In this document: positions 1 to 6,155 of the stretch, in pieces
Layout: each line of letters begins with the position of its first letter
How positions within the stretch are numbered: position 1 is the stretch's first letter
NCBI GenBank assembly: GCA_023432655.1
Contig: JAEYUK010000258.1
Span: 1 to 7,039, forward strand
Origin: Pseudomonadota bacterium
GTDB taxonomy: Bacteria > Bdellovibrionota > Bacteriovoracia > Bacteriovoracales > Bacteriovoracaceae
Reading direction: 5' to 3'
DNA: 7,039 nucleotides
Position numbers and translations under genes: made by a program
Notes under the pieces: generated by a model
Seen by the model: the letters and a program-made list of their open reading frames with translations, nothing else
Databases searched by the model: none
Told to the model about the DNA's origin: nothing

Positions 1-225
1 ACCGGTCGTGCGCTGAGTTTCCCCAAAAAAAGATTAATGCTAAGTTCACCGCGCTCACTTGAGGTGGTTACACTTTTTGATAAGCCTTATAAACGTGCAG
101 TCAATGTGCAGCCGGATCTAACCGGTAAGAAGATTGCCGACCAGTTTATTGTGGGCTACGGCCTAGATCTGGAAGACTTCGGCCGTAATTTTGAACAACT
201 TTACTATTTAAGATACCCGAACTGA
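1..225 (+). CDS. hpt: Hypoxanthine phosphoribosyltransferase, C-terminal part (5' end outside window)
   Basis: The reading frame is open from the first base of the window and ends at TGA 223-225, giving 74 residues. This family transfers the phosphoribosyl group of PRPP to hypoxanthine or guanine in cytoplasmic purine salvage. The first residues, TGRAL, fit the end of the PRPP-binding loop (family pattern DDxxDTGxTL). Further on, LFDKPYKRAVNV matches the family's LLDKPxRRxVxV strand carrying the base-binding lysine. ADQFIVGYGLDLEDFGRN matches the C-terminal signature PDxFVVGYGLDxxxxYRN, including the Mg-PPi-binding Asp and the conserved Arg. The gene ends soon after this signature, as usual for the family, so only the N-terminal half is missing. 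An internal ATG at 37 is not the start, because family homology continues upstream of it. The gene converges on the minus-strand lipoprotein gene with 13 bases between stop codons. A fusion at the missing N-terminus cannot be excluded. Confidence 0.87.
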   Translation, partial: TGRALSFPKKRLMLSSPRSLEVVTLFDKPYKRAVNVQPDLTGKKIADQFIVGYGLDLEDFGRNFEQLYYLRYPN

Positions 226-238
226 TTGAGCGCTGTTC

Positions 239-2182
239 TTACTGAAGATTTTCCGGGAATAATTTCCCAATCTCACCGCGTCTGATGACCATGGCATTCA
301 TATGCTTAAGCCAGACGCCGTCTTTAAATTCCCATTCAGTGCTGAGACCGCGAAGCTTACCTTGATTCTTAATTTTGGCATCAAACTCGTCACGACCTTT
401 GATGCTATCCCCGCTGGCACGAAGAGCTTCGGCTCCGACTTTCATAGCGTCCAGAGCTAGAATTTCGATCAGCCCTGCTGGTTTTCCATAAATTTCACGG
501 AATTTATTAAGCATTTCCTGATTCAGATCTTCAGGATCATCCCCGATGAAATAAAGAACGCCGAGATTTTTCTGCTCTCTTACAAGGGACTTTGAAACCC
601 AGCTAGGTCCACCCACAACTTTAATTCCTTGAGCGTCGTAATAGCCCAGAGTCGGGATGATCTGAACGGCTTCATGTGGAAAACTTGCTAGAAATAACCA
701 GTCAAAGTCCTGCACCGGAGGTAAGGTTTGGACTCTTCGGATAGAACTTTTTTCATGTGAGTACACGTCTTCCAGAATATTAAATTCTTCAGAACGCTCC
801 CTCGGATACTTTAAACCCAAAAAGAGCTTGGCCGTATCACGGTAGTCATGCACATTTTTGGGAAAGCTCGCCACACTTGTAACCTTAAGAGACTTTTGAT
901 TCGCCTTACGCCAGACTTCGTCAACATAGGCCTTTCCGCCTTCGTTATCAGGAAAGATCACTCCAATTCGAGAACCAAAGGTTTCGATCATTTTATCAGA
1001 GAGAAGAGCTTCTACCTGGGACTCAATGGAGCCCTGGACTTCAATCAAATGATGGTTTTTTTCTTCTTTTGGAAGATTAATCTGCGAAAGAGAAATATAG
1101 AGAACGCCATACTTTCTTGCTTCCAGATACTCGGCCTTAGCACTTTCCGGGAAAAGCCCTCCGATAATGAGAGAAACACGCTCCTCGCGAATGAGTTCAA
1201 GCACTGCCTGGGCCCCTTGCGCCGGAGAATCAATTGAGTCTTTAGTATGGACTTTTAGATCTTCATTAAGACCCAGGACCTTAAGCCCCGTATCAATACC
1301 ACTCAAAGCCTTTTGTCCGAAGTTTCCTTTCTCGCCTGAGAGCGGGAGTACCAGACCAATATTTGAGATGTTGATTCGGGAAGCGTTATCCAGTCTCAGT
1401 TGAAACTCTTTAGTGAACTTTTGGACTTCTTCATTATCGCTGAACTGACTGTTCAACCAATTGATGACGTCCTTAGCTCCGCCTTTATCGCCGCTAATAT
1501 ATCTTTCATCAGCTTCAAGTTGGGCCAACTGAGCTACGGCGAGATTATTAGAGTCATTGAAACTTTCAAGAAGTCTTAGTCTCTGTCCCTCCGAGAGAAG
1601 TTCAAATGACTCTTTCATCGGAAGATAAAGACTTGAAGACTGAAGTTCCGGGAAGGTCTTAATTGGTTCAAGGAGAAGAACACTCGCGGTGGTGATCATC
1701 TCATGATTTTGTACCTTGTTCCCATAGGCCAGGAGCAACTGAGCATATTTTTTAACTTCCGGGTCAGTCAAAACATGACGGTCAATTTTTACTAAGCGCC
1801 CTTTAAGTTCATTAATCTGACCGAGCTTATAATGACCGCTCGCCATATTGAGCTGCACCTGAGCATAAAGCTGAGTGTCTTTAGGGGCGTACTTTTCAGA
1901 GACCTCAAAATTTAAAATCGCTTTAGCGGTTTCCCCCATATTGAAAAGAGACACACCTTTAAGATTATATTTTAGGGATTTTTCTACAGGAGTCAGTTTG
2001 TCATCGGACAATTCAGCGAGCTTAGCAATGGCCCCTTTATGGTTACCGCTTTTAATGAGATCTCGAGACGCATCCAAATTTAAGCGGGTCTCAGGAGAAA
2101 TCTGCGATTCATCAAGTTTTTTCACCGTCTTCATTTGAGTACATGAAGCAACGATTAAGAGCATTACCAATAAAATACGCAT
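239..2182 (-). CDS. LpoA/LppC-like lipoprotein: TPR-like N-terminus plus periplasmic-binding-protein fold (putative PBP activator)
   Basis: This 647-residue protein starts with a short lipoprotein signal peptide: M-R, a hydrophobic run, then lipobox VASC with the acylated Cys at residue 14. Residue +2 is Thr, not Asp, which by the enterobacterial rule suggests outer-membrane sorting. Residues about 30-265 are helical and TPR-like, for example SGNHKGAIAKLAEL, NMGETAKAILNFEVSEKYAP and ISGDKGGAKDVINWL. From about 271 a type-1 periplasmic-binding-protein fold begins (ISNIGLVLPLSGEKGNFGQ), followed by SLIIGGLFPESA, GSRIGVIFPDNEGGKAY and DFDWLFLASFPHEAVQIIP. TPR-like helices followed by this fold, at about this length, is the architecture of E. 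coli LpoA, which activates the peptidoglycan synthase PBP1A from the outer membrane. The function is therefore inferred from architecture, and a stand-alone ligand-binding lipoprotein is an alternative. The start at 2180-2182 is supported by AAAGG (2189-2193) six bases upstream and by the immediate signal peptide. The gene has its own promoter. Confidence 0.82.
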   Translation of the reverse strand: MRILLVMLLIVASCTQMKTVKKLDESQISPETRLNLDASRDLIKSGNHKGAIAKLAELSDDKLTPVEKSLKYNLKGVSLFNMGETAKAILNFEVSEKYAPKDTQLYAQVQLNMASGHYKLGQINELKGRLVKIDRHVLTDPEVKKYAQLLLAYGNKVQNHEMITTASVLLLEPIKTFPELQSSSLYLPMKESFELLSEGQRLRLLESFNDSNNLAVAQLAQLEADERYISGDKGGAKDVINWLNSQFSDNEEVQKFTKEFQLRLDNASRINISNIGLVLPLSGEKGNFGQKALSGIDTGLKVLGLNEDLKVHTKDSIDSPAQGAQAVLELIREERVSLIIGGLFPESAKAEYLEARKYGVLYISLSQINLPKEEKNHHLIEVQGSIESQVEALLSDKMIETFGSRIGVIFPDNEGGKAYVDEVWRKANQKSLKVTSVASFPKNVHDYRDTAKLFLGLKYPRERSEEFNILEDVYSHEKSSIRRVQTLPPVQDFDWLFLASFPHEAVQIIPTLGYYDAQGIKVVGGPSWVSKSLVREQKNLGVLYFIGDDPEDLNQEMLNKFREIYGKPAGLIEILALDAMKVGAEALRASGDSIKGRDEFDAKIKNQGKLRGLSTEWEFKDGVWLKHMNAMVIRRGEIGKLFPENLQ

Positions 2183-2212
2183 AAATAACCTTTGATAAAT
2201 AACGTGCTCTAG

Positions 2213-2241
2213 ATTTTAACTCTGGCCGGGATAAATGTCAC
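2213..2241 (-). promoter_or_regulatory. Housekeeping (sigma-70-type) promoter of the lipoprotein gene
   Basis: On the minus strand the sequence has a -35 hexamer GTGACA (2236-2241, 5 of 6 to TTGACA), a 17-base spacer, and a -10 hexamer TAAAAT (2213-2218, 5 of 6 to TATAAT). Transcription would begin near 2206, leaving a leader of about 24 bases that carries the AAAGG ribosome site. The promoter lies between the dnaJ terminator hairpin and the lipoprotein start, so it fits an independent transcription unit. It is a consensus match only, with no experimental support. Confidence 0.65.
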
Positions 2242-2257
2242 GTAAGTGAAGGAGAAG

Positions 2258-2282
2258 AAGGTCAGGAATTACTCCTGACCTT
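2258..2282 (-). terminator. Probable intrinsic terminator of dnaJ
   Basis: A perfect 10-bp inverted repeat, AAGGTCAGGA (2258-2267) and TCCTGACCTT (2273-2282), encloses a 5-base loop and lies 9 bases beyond the dnaJ stop codon. On the minus strand the stem is followed by the pyrimidine-rich stretch TTCTTCTCCTT rather than a pure U-tract, so it may terminate less efficiently than the dnaK terminator. On the plus strand the stem is followed by an A-rich stretch, so it would not terminate in that direction. Confidence 0.65.
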
Positions 2283-2291
2283 AAGAAAATA

Positions 2292-3440
2292 CTATTGGAA
2301 AAGTTCGCGCACCCGCTCAAAAAACCCCTTACTCATGGGGTTAGAGGAATTTTGTTCTAATTCAGCAAGCTGAGTGAAAAGCTCGCGCTGCTCTTTATTA
2401 AGTTTCGTCGGAGTTTCAACGTGGATGGTAATGATTTGATCGCCAAATCCGTAACCACCAAGCTTTGTGATCCCCTTATTTCGAAGCTTCATTTTCTGTC
2501 CCGCCTGAGTTCCTTCAGGGATTTTCATTGAAACTCGACCACCAAGGGTCGGAACTTCAATTTCTGATCCTAAAGCGGCCTGAGAGAAGCTAATCGGAAC
2601 TTCGCAGATGACATCATAGTCATCGCGTTTAAAGAATTCATGAGGCTCAATATGAATTAACACATAGAGGTCTCCACTTGGTCCGCCATTAAGTCCTGAA
2701 TCACCCTGGCCTGAAAGTTTTAAACGCTGCCCTTCATCAATTCCGGCCGGAACTTTGACGGAAAGTTTTTCTTTCTTCTTAGTGCGACCTCGGCCGTGAC
2801 AAGTTTCACAAGCGTCTTTAATGATCTGGCCTGAACCATGACACTTAGGACATGGCTGAGCGATGGTAAAGAAACCTTGCTGACGGCGAACTTCGCCGTG
2901 GCCTTGACACATATCACAGGTCACAGGACCTGAGCCTTTCTTCGCCCCGGAACCGTGGCAATCACCACAGGCCACAGAACGGTTAATGTGAATTTCTTTC
3001 TCCACACCAAATGCTGCTTCTTCAAATGTTGTATGAAGTTCAGTTTGAAGATCATCCCCTGCCTGGGCGCGACTTCTGCCGCCACGTCTTCCGCCGCCGC
3101 GACCTCTTTGCCCACCCAGAATATCTCCGAATATATCGCCAAAGATATCTCCCAGATCACCAAAGTCGCCGGAGAAACCGCCGCCCTGGAATCCGCCGCC
3201 GCCCATGCCACCTTGTTCAGCTGCATGCCCCATACGGTCGTACATGGCACGCTTTTGATCATCCATCAGAATATCGGCCGCGTGAGAAGCTTCTTTGAAC
3301 TTAGCTTCAGCTTCCTTATTTCCTGGATTTTTATCAGGATGGTACTGCATCGCTAGTTTGCGATAGGCCTTTTTAATTTCATCTTTCGAAGCAGTCTTGG
3401 ATACGCCAAGCACTTCGTAATAATCTCGTTTGTCGCTCAT
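2292..3440 (-). CDS. dnaJ: Chaperone protein DnaJ (Hsp40, type I)
   Basis: This is a 382-residue type I J-protein of normal length. It delivers unfolded clients to DnaK and stimulates its ATPase in the cytoplasm. The J domain covers about 5-70, with the catalytic HPD at 34-36 in YHPDKNPG. A Gly/Phe-rich region follows at about 76-110 and includes the repeated DIFGDIFGD motif, then an Arg/Gly-rich stretch ([13 protein letters not shown], about 112-124). The zinc domain has four CxxCxGxG repeats starting at C158, C175, C197 and C211, all eight cysteines present. C-terminal client-binding domains follow, with [17 protein letters not shown] and [22 protein letters not shown]. Helix IV of the J domain reads [11 protein letters not shown] where most family members have an EAYEVL-type sequence. 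The stop is TAG at 2292-2294. It lies 84 bases after dnaK but behind a terminator hairpin, and its ribosome site AGGA is 12 bases from the ATG, longer than usual. Confidence 0.97.
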   Translation of the reverse strand: MSDKRDYYEVLGVSKTASKDEIKKAYRKLAMQYHPDKNPGNKEAEAKFKEASHAADILMDDQKRAMYDRMGHAAEQGGMGGGGFQGGGFSGDFGDLGDIFGDIFGDILGGQRGRGGGRRGGRSRAQAGDDLQTELHTTFEEAAFGVEKEIHINRSVACGDCHGSGAKKGSGPVTCDMCQGHGEVRRQQGFFTIAQPCPKCHGSGQIIKDACETCHGRGRTKKKEKLSVKVPAGIDEGQRLKLSGQGDSGLNGGPSGDLYVLIHIEPHEFFKRDDYDVICEVPISFSQAALGSEIEVPTLGGRVSMKIPEGTQAGQKMKLRNKGITKLGGYGFGDQIITIHVETPTKLNKEQRELFTQLAELEQNSSNPMSKGFFERVRELFQ

Positions 3441-3463
3441 AACAATTGATCATCCTAATTTGT
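3441..3463 (-). promoter_or_regulatory. dnaJ leader: long-spaced ribosome site in the loop of a weak hairpin
   Basis: The only Shine-Dalgarno-like motif before dnaJ is AGGA (3453-3456), 12 bases from the ATG. On the minus strand ACAAATT (3457-3463) can pair with AATTGT (3442-3447), with one bulged A. This gives an AU-rich stem of about 6 bp with AGGA in its 9-base loop. Folding would bring the ribosome site closer to the start codon. The stem is weak and may be chance. I list it because it concerns how dnaJ translation starts. Confidence 0.3.
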
Positions 3464-3473
3464 CGTCTGATTT

Positions 3474-3500
3474 AAAAAGGCCCCTTATTACTAAGGGGCC
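3474..3500 (-). terminator. Intrinsic terminator between dnaK and dnaJ
   Basis: A perfect 9-bp stem, GGCCCCTTA (3479-3487) and TAAGGGGCC (3492-3500), closes a 4-base loop. On the minus strand it is followed directly by TTTTTAAAT (U-tract at 3474-3478). This is a textbook Rho-independent terminator 24 bases after the dnaK stop codon. It lies upstream of dnaJ, so it should reduce dnaJ transcription relative to dnaK unless read-through occurs. On the plus strand no T-tract follows the stem, so it is one-directional. Confidence 0.88.
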
Positions 3501-3524
3501 CGGATACTTCAAGTTCTAAGCTTA

Positions 3525-5441
3525 TTATACTTCTTTATAATCAGCGTCTACTACATCGTCTCCATCATCCTTCTTCTGCGATTGCGACTGTCCCGCATCT
3601 GGTCCCGCACCGGCACCCGCACCGGTATCAGCTCCGGTTCCTTGATACATGAACTGGGCCAGGCTGTGAGCGACGTTTTGAAGTCTTTCAGTCGCTGCTT
3701 TAATTTCGTCCAAAGACTCGGATGTGAGTTTTGTTTTTGCTTCACTAATCGCTCCTTCGATTTCAGCTTTTTTATCAGCTGGAACTTTGTCACCAGCGTC
3801 TTTGATTCCTTTTTCAGAAGCAAAAACCAGGCTATCTAAGTTATTTCTGGCATCGACAACTTCACGACGTTTCATATCAGCTTCACGGTTTTTCTCAGCA
3901 TCTTGAACCATACGTTTAATTTCTTCCTCAGAAAGACCTGAGTTAGAAGTGATCACAATGTTCTGAGACTTACCAGTGGCCTTATCGAGGGCCGAAACGT
4001 GTACGATACCGTTAGCATCAATATCAAAAGTCACTTCGATTTGCGGTACACCACGAGGGGCCGGTGTAATACCTGTCAGATCAAAACGACCAAGAGTTTT
4101 GTTATCAGCAGAGAACTCACGCTCACCTTGCTGTACGTGGATCGAAACTGCCGGTTGGTTATCGACTGCTGTCGAGAACACTTGAGATTTCTTAGTAGGA
4201 ATTGTTGTGTTCTTCTCAATGATTTTTGTGAACACACCACCAAGAGTTTCAATACCAAGAGAAAGCGGAGTTACGTCTAGGAGAAGAACGTCTTTAACGT
4301 CACCACCAAGAACACCACCCTGAATCGCCGCACCAGCAGCAACCACTTCATCCGGGTTCACACCTTTATGAGGCTCTTTACCGAAAATTTCTTTCACTTT
4401 CGCTTGTACGATTGGAGTACGAGTCGCACCACCAACAAGGATCACGTCATTGATCTCATTAAGAGAAAGACCTGAATCCTTAATAGCTGTTTTACAAGGA
4501 GCTACCAGTCTTTCAATAAGGTCAGCGATTAATGATTCAAACTTGGCACGAGAAAGGTTCAAGTTCAAGTGCTTAGGACCTGTCGCATCCATAGTGATGA
4601 ATGGAAGGTTAATATCAGTTTGAGTTACTGATGAAAGCTCATGTTTTGCTTTCTCGGCAGCTTCTTTTAAACGCTGAAGCGCCATTTTATCGTTTTTAAG
4701 ATCAATGCTTGTTTCTTTTTTAAATTCTTCCGCAAGCCAGTTAATGATTCGGTAATCGAAGTCTTCACCACCAAGGAATGTATCTCCGTGAGTTGATTTC
4801 ACTTCGAAAACACCGTCAGTTGTGATCTCAAGAATTGATACGTCGAAAGTACCACCACCCAAGTCGAATACCGCGATGTTCTTATCTTTACTTACGTCCT
4901 GGCCGTAAGCAAGAGCTGCAGCTGTCGGCTCGTTAATAATACGTTTCACATCAAGACCCGCGATACGGCCGGCATCTTTTGTTGCTTGTCTTTGAGCATC
5001 GTTAAAGTAGGCCGGAACTGTAATAACGGCTTCTGTTACTGGCTGACCAAGATAGTCTTCAGCCGCTTTCTTCATCTTTTCAAGAATACGAGCTGAGATC
5101 TCTTGTGGAGAGAATTCTTTACCATCAACCTTTACCCAAGCGTCGCCATTTTTATTAGCGAAGATTTCGAATGGGGCCACTTCTTTAAAGTGTTTAACTT
5201 CTGCATCTGTCGATTTACGACCGATCAAACGCTTAATACCAAAAAGTGTCTTGGAAGGGTTTGTCACGGCCTGACGTTTTGCCACCTGACCAACAAGAAC
5301 TTCACCATTGTTAGCAAAGCCAATGATAGATGGAGTTGTGTTGTGTCCTTCAGCATTTGGAATAATTTTATATGTACCGTTTTCCATAACGGATACACAT
5401 GAGTTTGTAGTACCTAAGTCAATTCCGATAATTTTTCCCAT
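3525..5441 (-). CDS. dnaK: Chaperone protein DnaK (Hsp70)
   Basis: This 638-residue Hsp70 has the usual bacterial length and is the ATP-dependent core of the DnaK-DnaJ-GrpE folding machine in the cytoplasm. The nucleotide-binding domain shows phosphate loop 1 [11 protein letters not shown] (5-15), [12 protein letters not shown] (191-202, with the Thr equivalent to the E. coli autophosphorylation site at 198), and [13 protein letters not shown] (334-346). The interdomain linker [18 protein letters not shown] follows at about 385-402. Next come the beta-sandwich substrate domain ([25 protein letters not shown], about 437-480) and the helical lid from about 505. The tail (601-638) has a short Gly/Ala-rich stretch, [13 protein letters not shown], and then the acidic end [14 protein letters not shown] typical of DnaK. 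The start is supported by a strong AAGGAG (5448-5453) six bases before the ATG. The gene lies 32 bases after grpE, probably in the same transcript, and a strong terminator follows it. Confidence 0.98.
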   Translation of the reverse strand: MGKIIGIDLGTTNSCVSVMENGTYKIIPNAEGHNTTPSIIGFANNGEVLVGQVAKRQAVTNPSKTLFGIKRLIGRKSTDAEVKHFKEVAPFEIFANKNGDAWVKVDGKEFSPQEISARILEKMKKAAEDYLGQPVTEAVITVPAYFNDAQRQATKDAGRIAGLDVKRIINEPTAAALAYGQDVSKDKNIAVFDLGGGTFDVSILEITTDGVFEVKSTHGDTFLGGEDFDYRIINWLAEEFKKETSIDLKNDKMALQRLKEAAEKAKHELSSVTQTDINLPFITMDATGPKHLNLNLSRAKFESLIADLIERLVAPCKTAIKDSGLSLNEINDVILVGGATRTPIVQAKVKEIFGKEPHKGVNPDEVVAAGAAIQGGVLGGDVKDVLLLDVTPLSLGIETLGGVFTKIIEKNTTIPTKKSQVFSTAVDNQPAVSIHVQQGEREFSADNKTLGRFDLTGITPAPRGVPQIEVTFDIDANGIVHVSALDKATGKSQNIVITSNSGLSEEEIKRMVQDAEKNREADMKRREVVDARNNLDSLVFASEKGIKDAGDKVPADKKAEIEGAISEAKTKLTSESLDEIKAATERLQNVAHSLAQFMYQGTGADTGAGAGAGPDAGQSQSQKKDDGDDVVDADYKEV

Positions 5442-5473
5442 ATAATTCTCCTTATTTTATCAAATTCAAATTC

Positions 5474-6022
5474 TTATTGTTTGTCGCTCGCTACAACCAC
5501 TTTTGACGGTCTTAGTAGTCTGCCGTTTAAAATATAACCCTTCTGAAATTCTTTAAGGACTTCATTTGGTTTTTTGCCTTCGGCGTATTCCTGGGCTACG
5601 GCCTCATGGAAATTAGGATCAAAGTCTTTTCCTACTGATTCCACCAGGGTTAACCCGTGCTTAGAAAGAGTATCCAGGAAAAGCTTCTTCACCATATCAA
5701 GACCCACAACAATGTTTTTCACTTTCTGATCTTGATCCGAGGTCAGCATGCCGATCGTAAGATCGAAATTATCGAGTACGCCTAAAAGGTCTGAGAGCAC
5801 GCGTTCATTACCAAACTTAAGGATGTTTTCTTTTTCACGCTCCATGCGCTTACGATAGTTATCCATCTCAGCGGCGATATAAAAATACTTGGCCTTAAAA
5901 TCGACCTCGTCTTTTTTCTCAGCTTTCTTTTCTTCCGCCATCGCTTCAATAGCTTCGCTGGTTTCAGCGTCGAGCCTTTGTGTTTCTTCTGATGGTTTTT
6001 CTTTGTTTTCGTTTGATTCCAT
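5474..6022 (-). CDS. grpE: GrpE, nucleotide exchange factor of DnaK
   Basis: This 182-residue protein has the expected GrpE length and layout. As a dimer, GrpE releases ADP from DnaK and so resets the chaperone cycle; in E. coli it also acts as a thermosensor. Residues 1-40 are charged and disordered-looking. The long coiled-coil helix runs from about 40 to 75, with AEMDNYRKRMEREKE matching the family pattern ADFENYRKRxxRE. The four-helix dimer region includes LGVLDNFDLTI. The C-terminal beta domain carries the GrpE signature from about 132 to 177, GKDFDPNFHEAVAQ and then KGYILNGRLLRPSKVVVA. The ribosome site is weak (GTGAG, 6 bases before ATG 6020-6022), in contrast with the strong site of dnaK. 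That could set GrpE below DnaK in amount. It is the first gene after a heat-shock-like promoter and lies 133 bases downstream of hemW. Confidence 0.97.
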   Translation of the reverse strand: MESNENKEKPSEETQRLDAETSEAIEAMAEEKKAEKKDEVDFKAKYFYIAAEMDNYRKRMEREKENILKFGNERVLSDLLGVLDNFDLTIGMLTSDQDQKVKNIVVGLDMVKKLFLDTLSKHGLTLVESVGKDFDPNFHEAVAQEYAEGKKPNEVLKEFQKGYILNGRLLRPSKVVVASDKQ

Positions 6023-6025
6023 TAC

Positions 6026-6079
6026 ACACTCACAAGTCAGTTATTATTGATTTAAAGATGGTACCGAATGGATGAGTGT
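6026..6079. repeat. 7-bp inverted repeat flanking the grpE promoter and start
   Basis: ACACTCA at 6026-6032 and TGAGTGT at 6073-6079 are perfect inverted copies 40 bases apart. On the minus strand one copy overlaps the -35 hexamer (TTGACACTCA) and the other lies just before the grpE start codon (TGAGTGTGTAATG). The half-sites loosely resemble halves of the HrcA operator CIRCE (TTAGCACTC and GAGTGCTAA), but spacing and sequence are not those of a real CIRCE. A 7-bp match in this span could arise by chance. Confidence 0.3.
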
Positions 6080-6082
6080 CAA
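6054..6082 (-). promoter_or_regulatory. Heat-shock sigma (RpoH/sigma-32)-like promoter of grpE-dnaK
   Basis: On the minus strand TTGACA (6077-6082) is followed by 13 bases and then TACCATCTTT (6054-6063). The sigma-32 pattern is TTGAA-type -35, about 13 bases, then CCCCATnT. The core CCAT, the later T and the spacing all agree. A standard -10 hexamer at 16-18 bases from TTGACA is poor (CATCTT, ATCTTT, TCTTTA), which favours the heat-shock sigma reading. Transcription would start near 6046, giving a leader of about 24 bases. No CIRCE operator is present in the 133-base gap. Confidence 0.5.
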
Positions 6083-6155
6083 TGTTAGGGGGTGAAAAAA
6101 AAAGTTCTTTTTGATCCAGTGAAGCATCTTTTGTGATTCTAGTCTGTTAGAGGGC

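Noticed and set aside
251..273. GGGAA/TTCCC small hairpin near the 3' end of the lipoprotein gene as a bidirectional terminator
   Set aside because: Only 5 bp, inside the coding region, and without a T-tract on either side.
848..1237. Plus-strand frame of 129 codons opposite the lipoprotein gene, plus others at 1167-1403 and 1875-2138
   Set aside because: No family resemblance, and the minus-strand gene is supported over its full length by signal peptide, promoter and domains.
2955..3356. Plus-strand reading frames of 95-133 codons (2955-3356 and 3011-3298) opposite dnaJ
   Set aside because: They lie fully antisense to the conserved J, Gly/Phe and zinc regions. Their translations look like mirror products of biased codons, with no recognisable domain and no ribosome site.
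3495..3513. CTTGAAG followed by CCCCTTAGT on the minus strand after dnaK, considered as a heat-shock promoter for dnaJ
   Set aside because: The spacing is only 8 bases instead of about 13, and the CCCC belongs to the terminator stem.
3524..3529. TATAAT on the minus strand overlapping the dnaK stop codon, considered as a -10 box for dnaJ
   Set aside because: The -35 position 17 bases upstream reads AGTAGA, a poor match, and the transcript would run straight into the terminator.
3588..3641. Repetitive ACCGG/GCACC DNA near the dnaK 3' end as a tandem repeat element
   Set aside because: It encodes the Gly/Ala-rich part of the DnaK tail, a normal low-complexity linker in this family.
6091..6125. 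Run of nine T on the minus strand after hemW, preceded by AAAAAGAAC, considered as a hemW terminator
   Set aside because: The only stem available is A-T pairs with a tiny loop and no GC-rich part, so it is not a credible intrinsic terminator. It might still act as an A/T-rich upstream promoter region for grpE.
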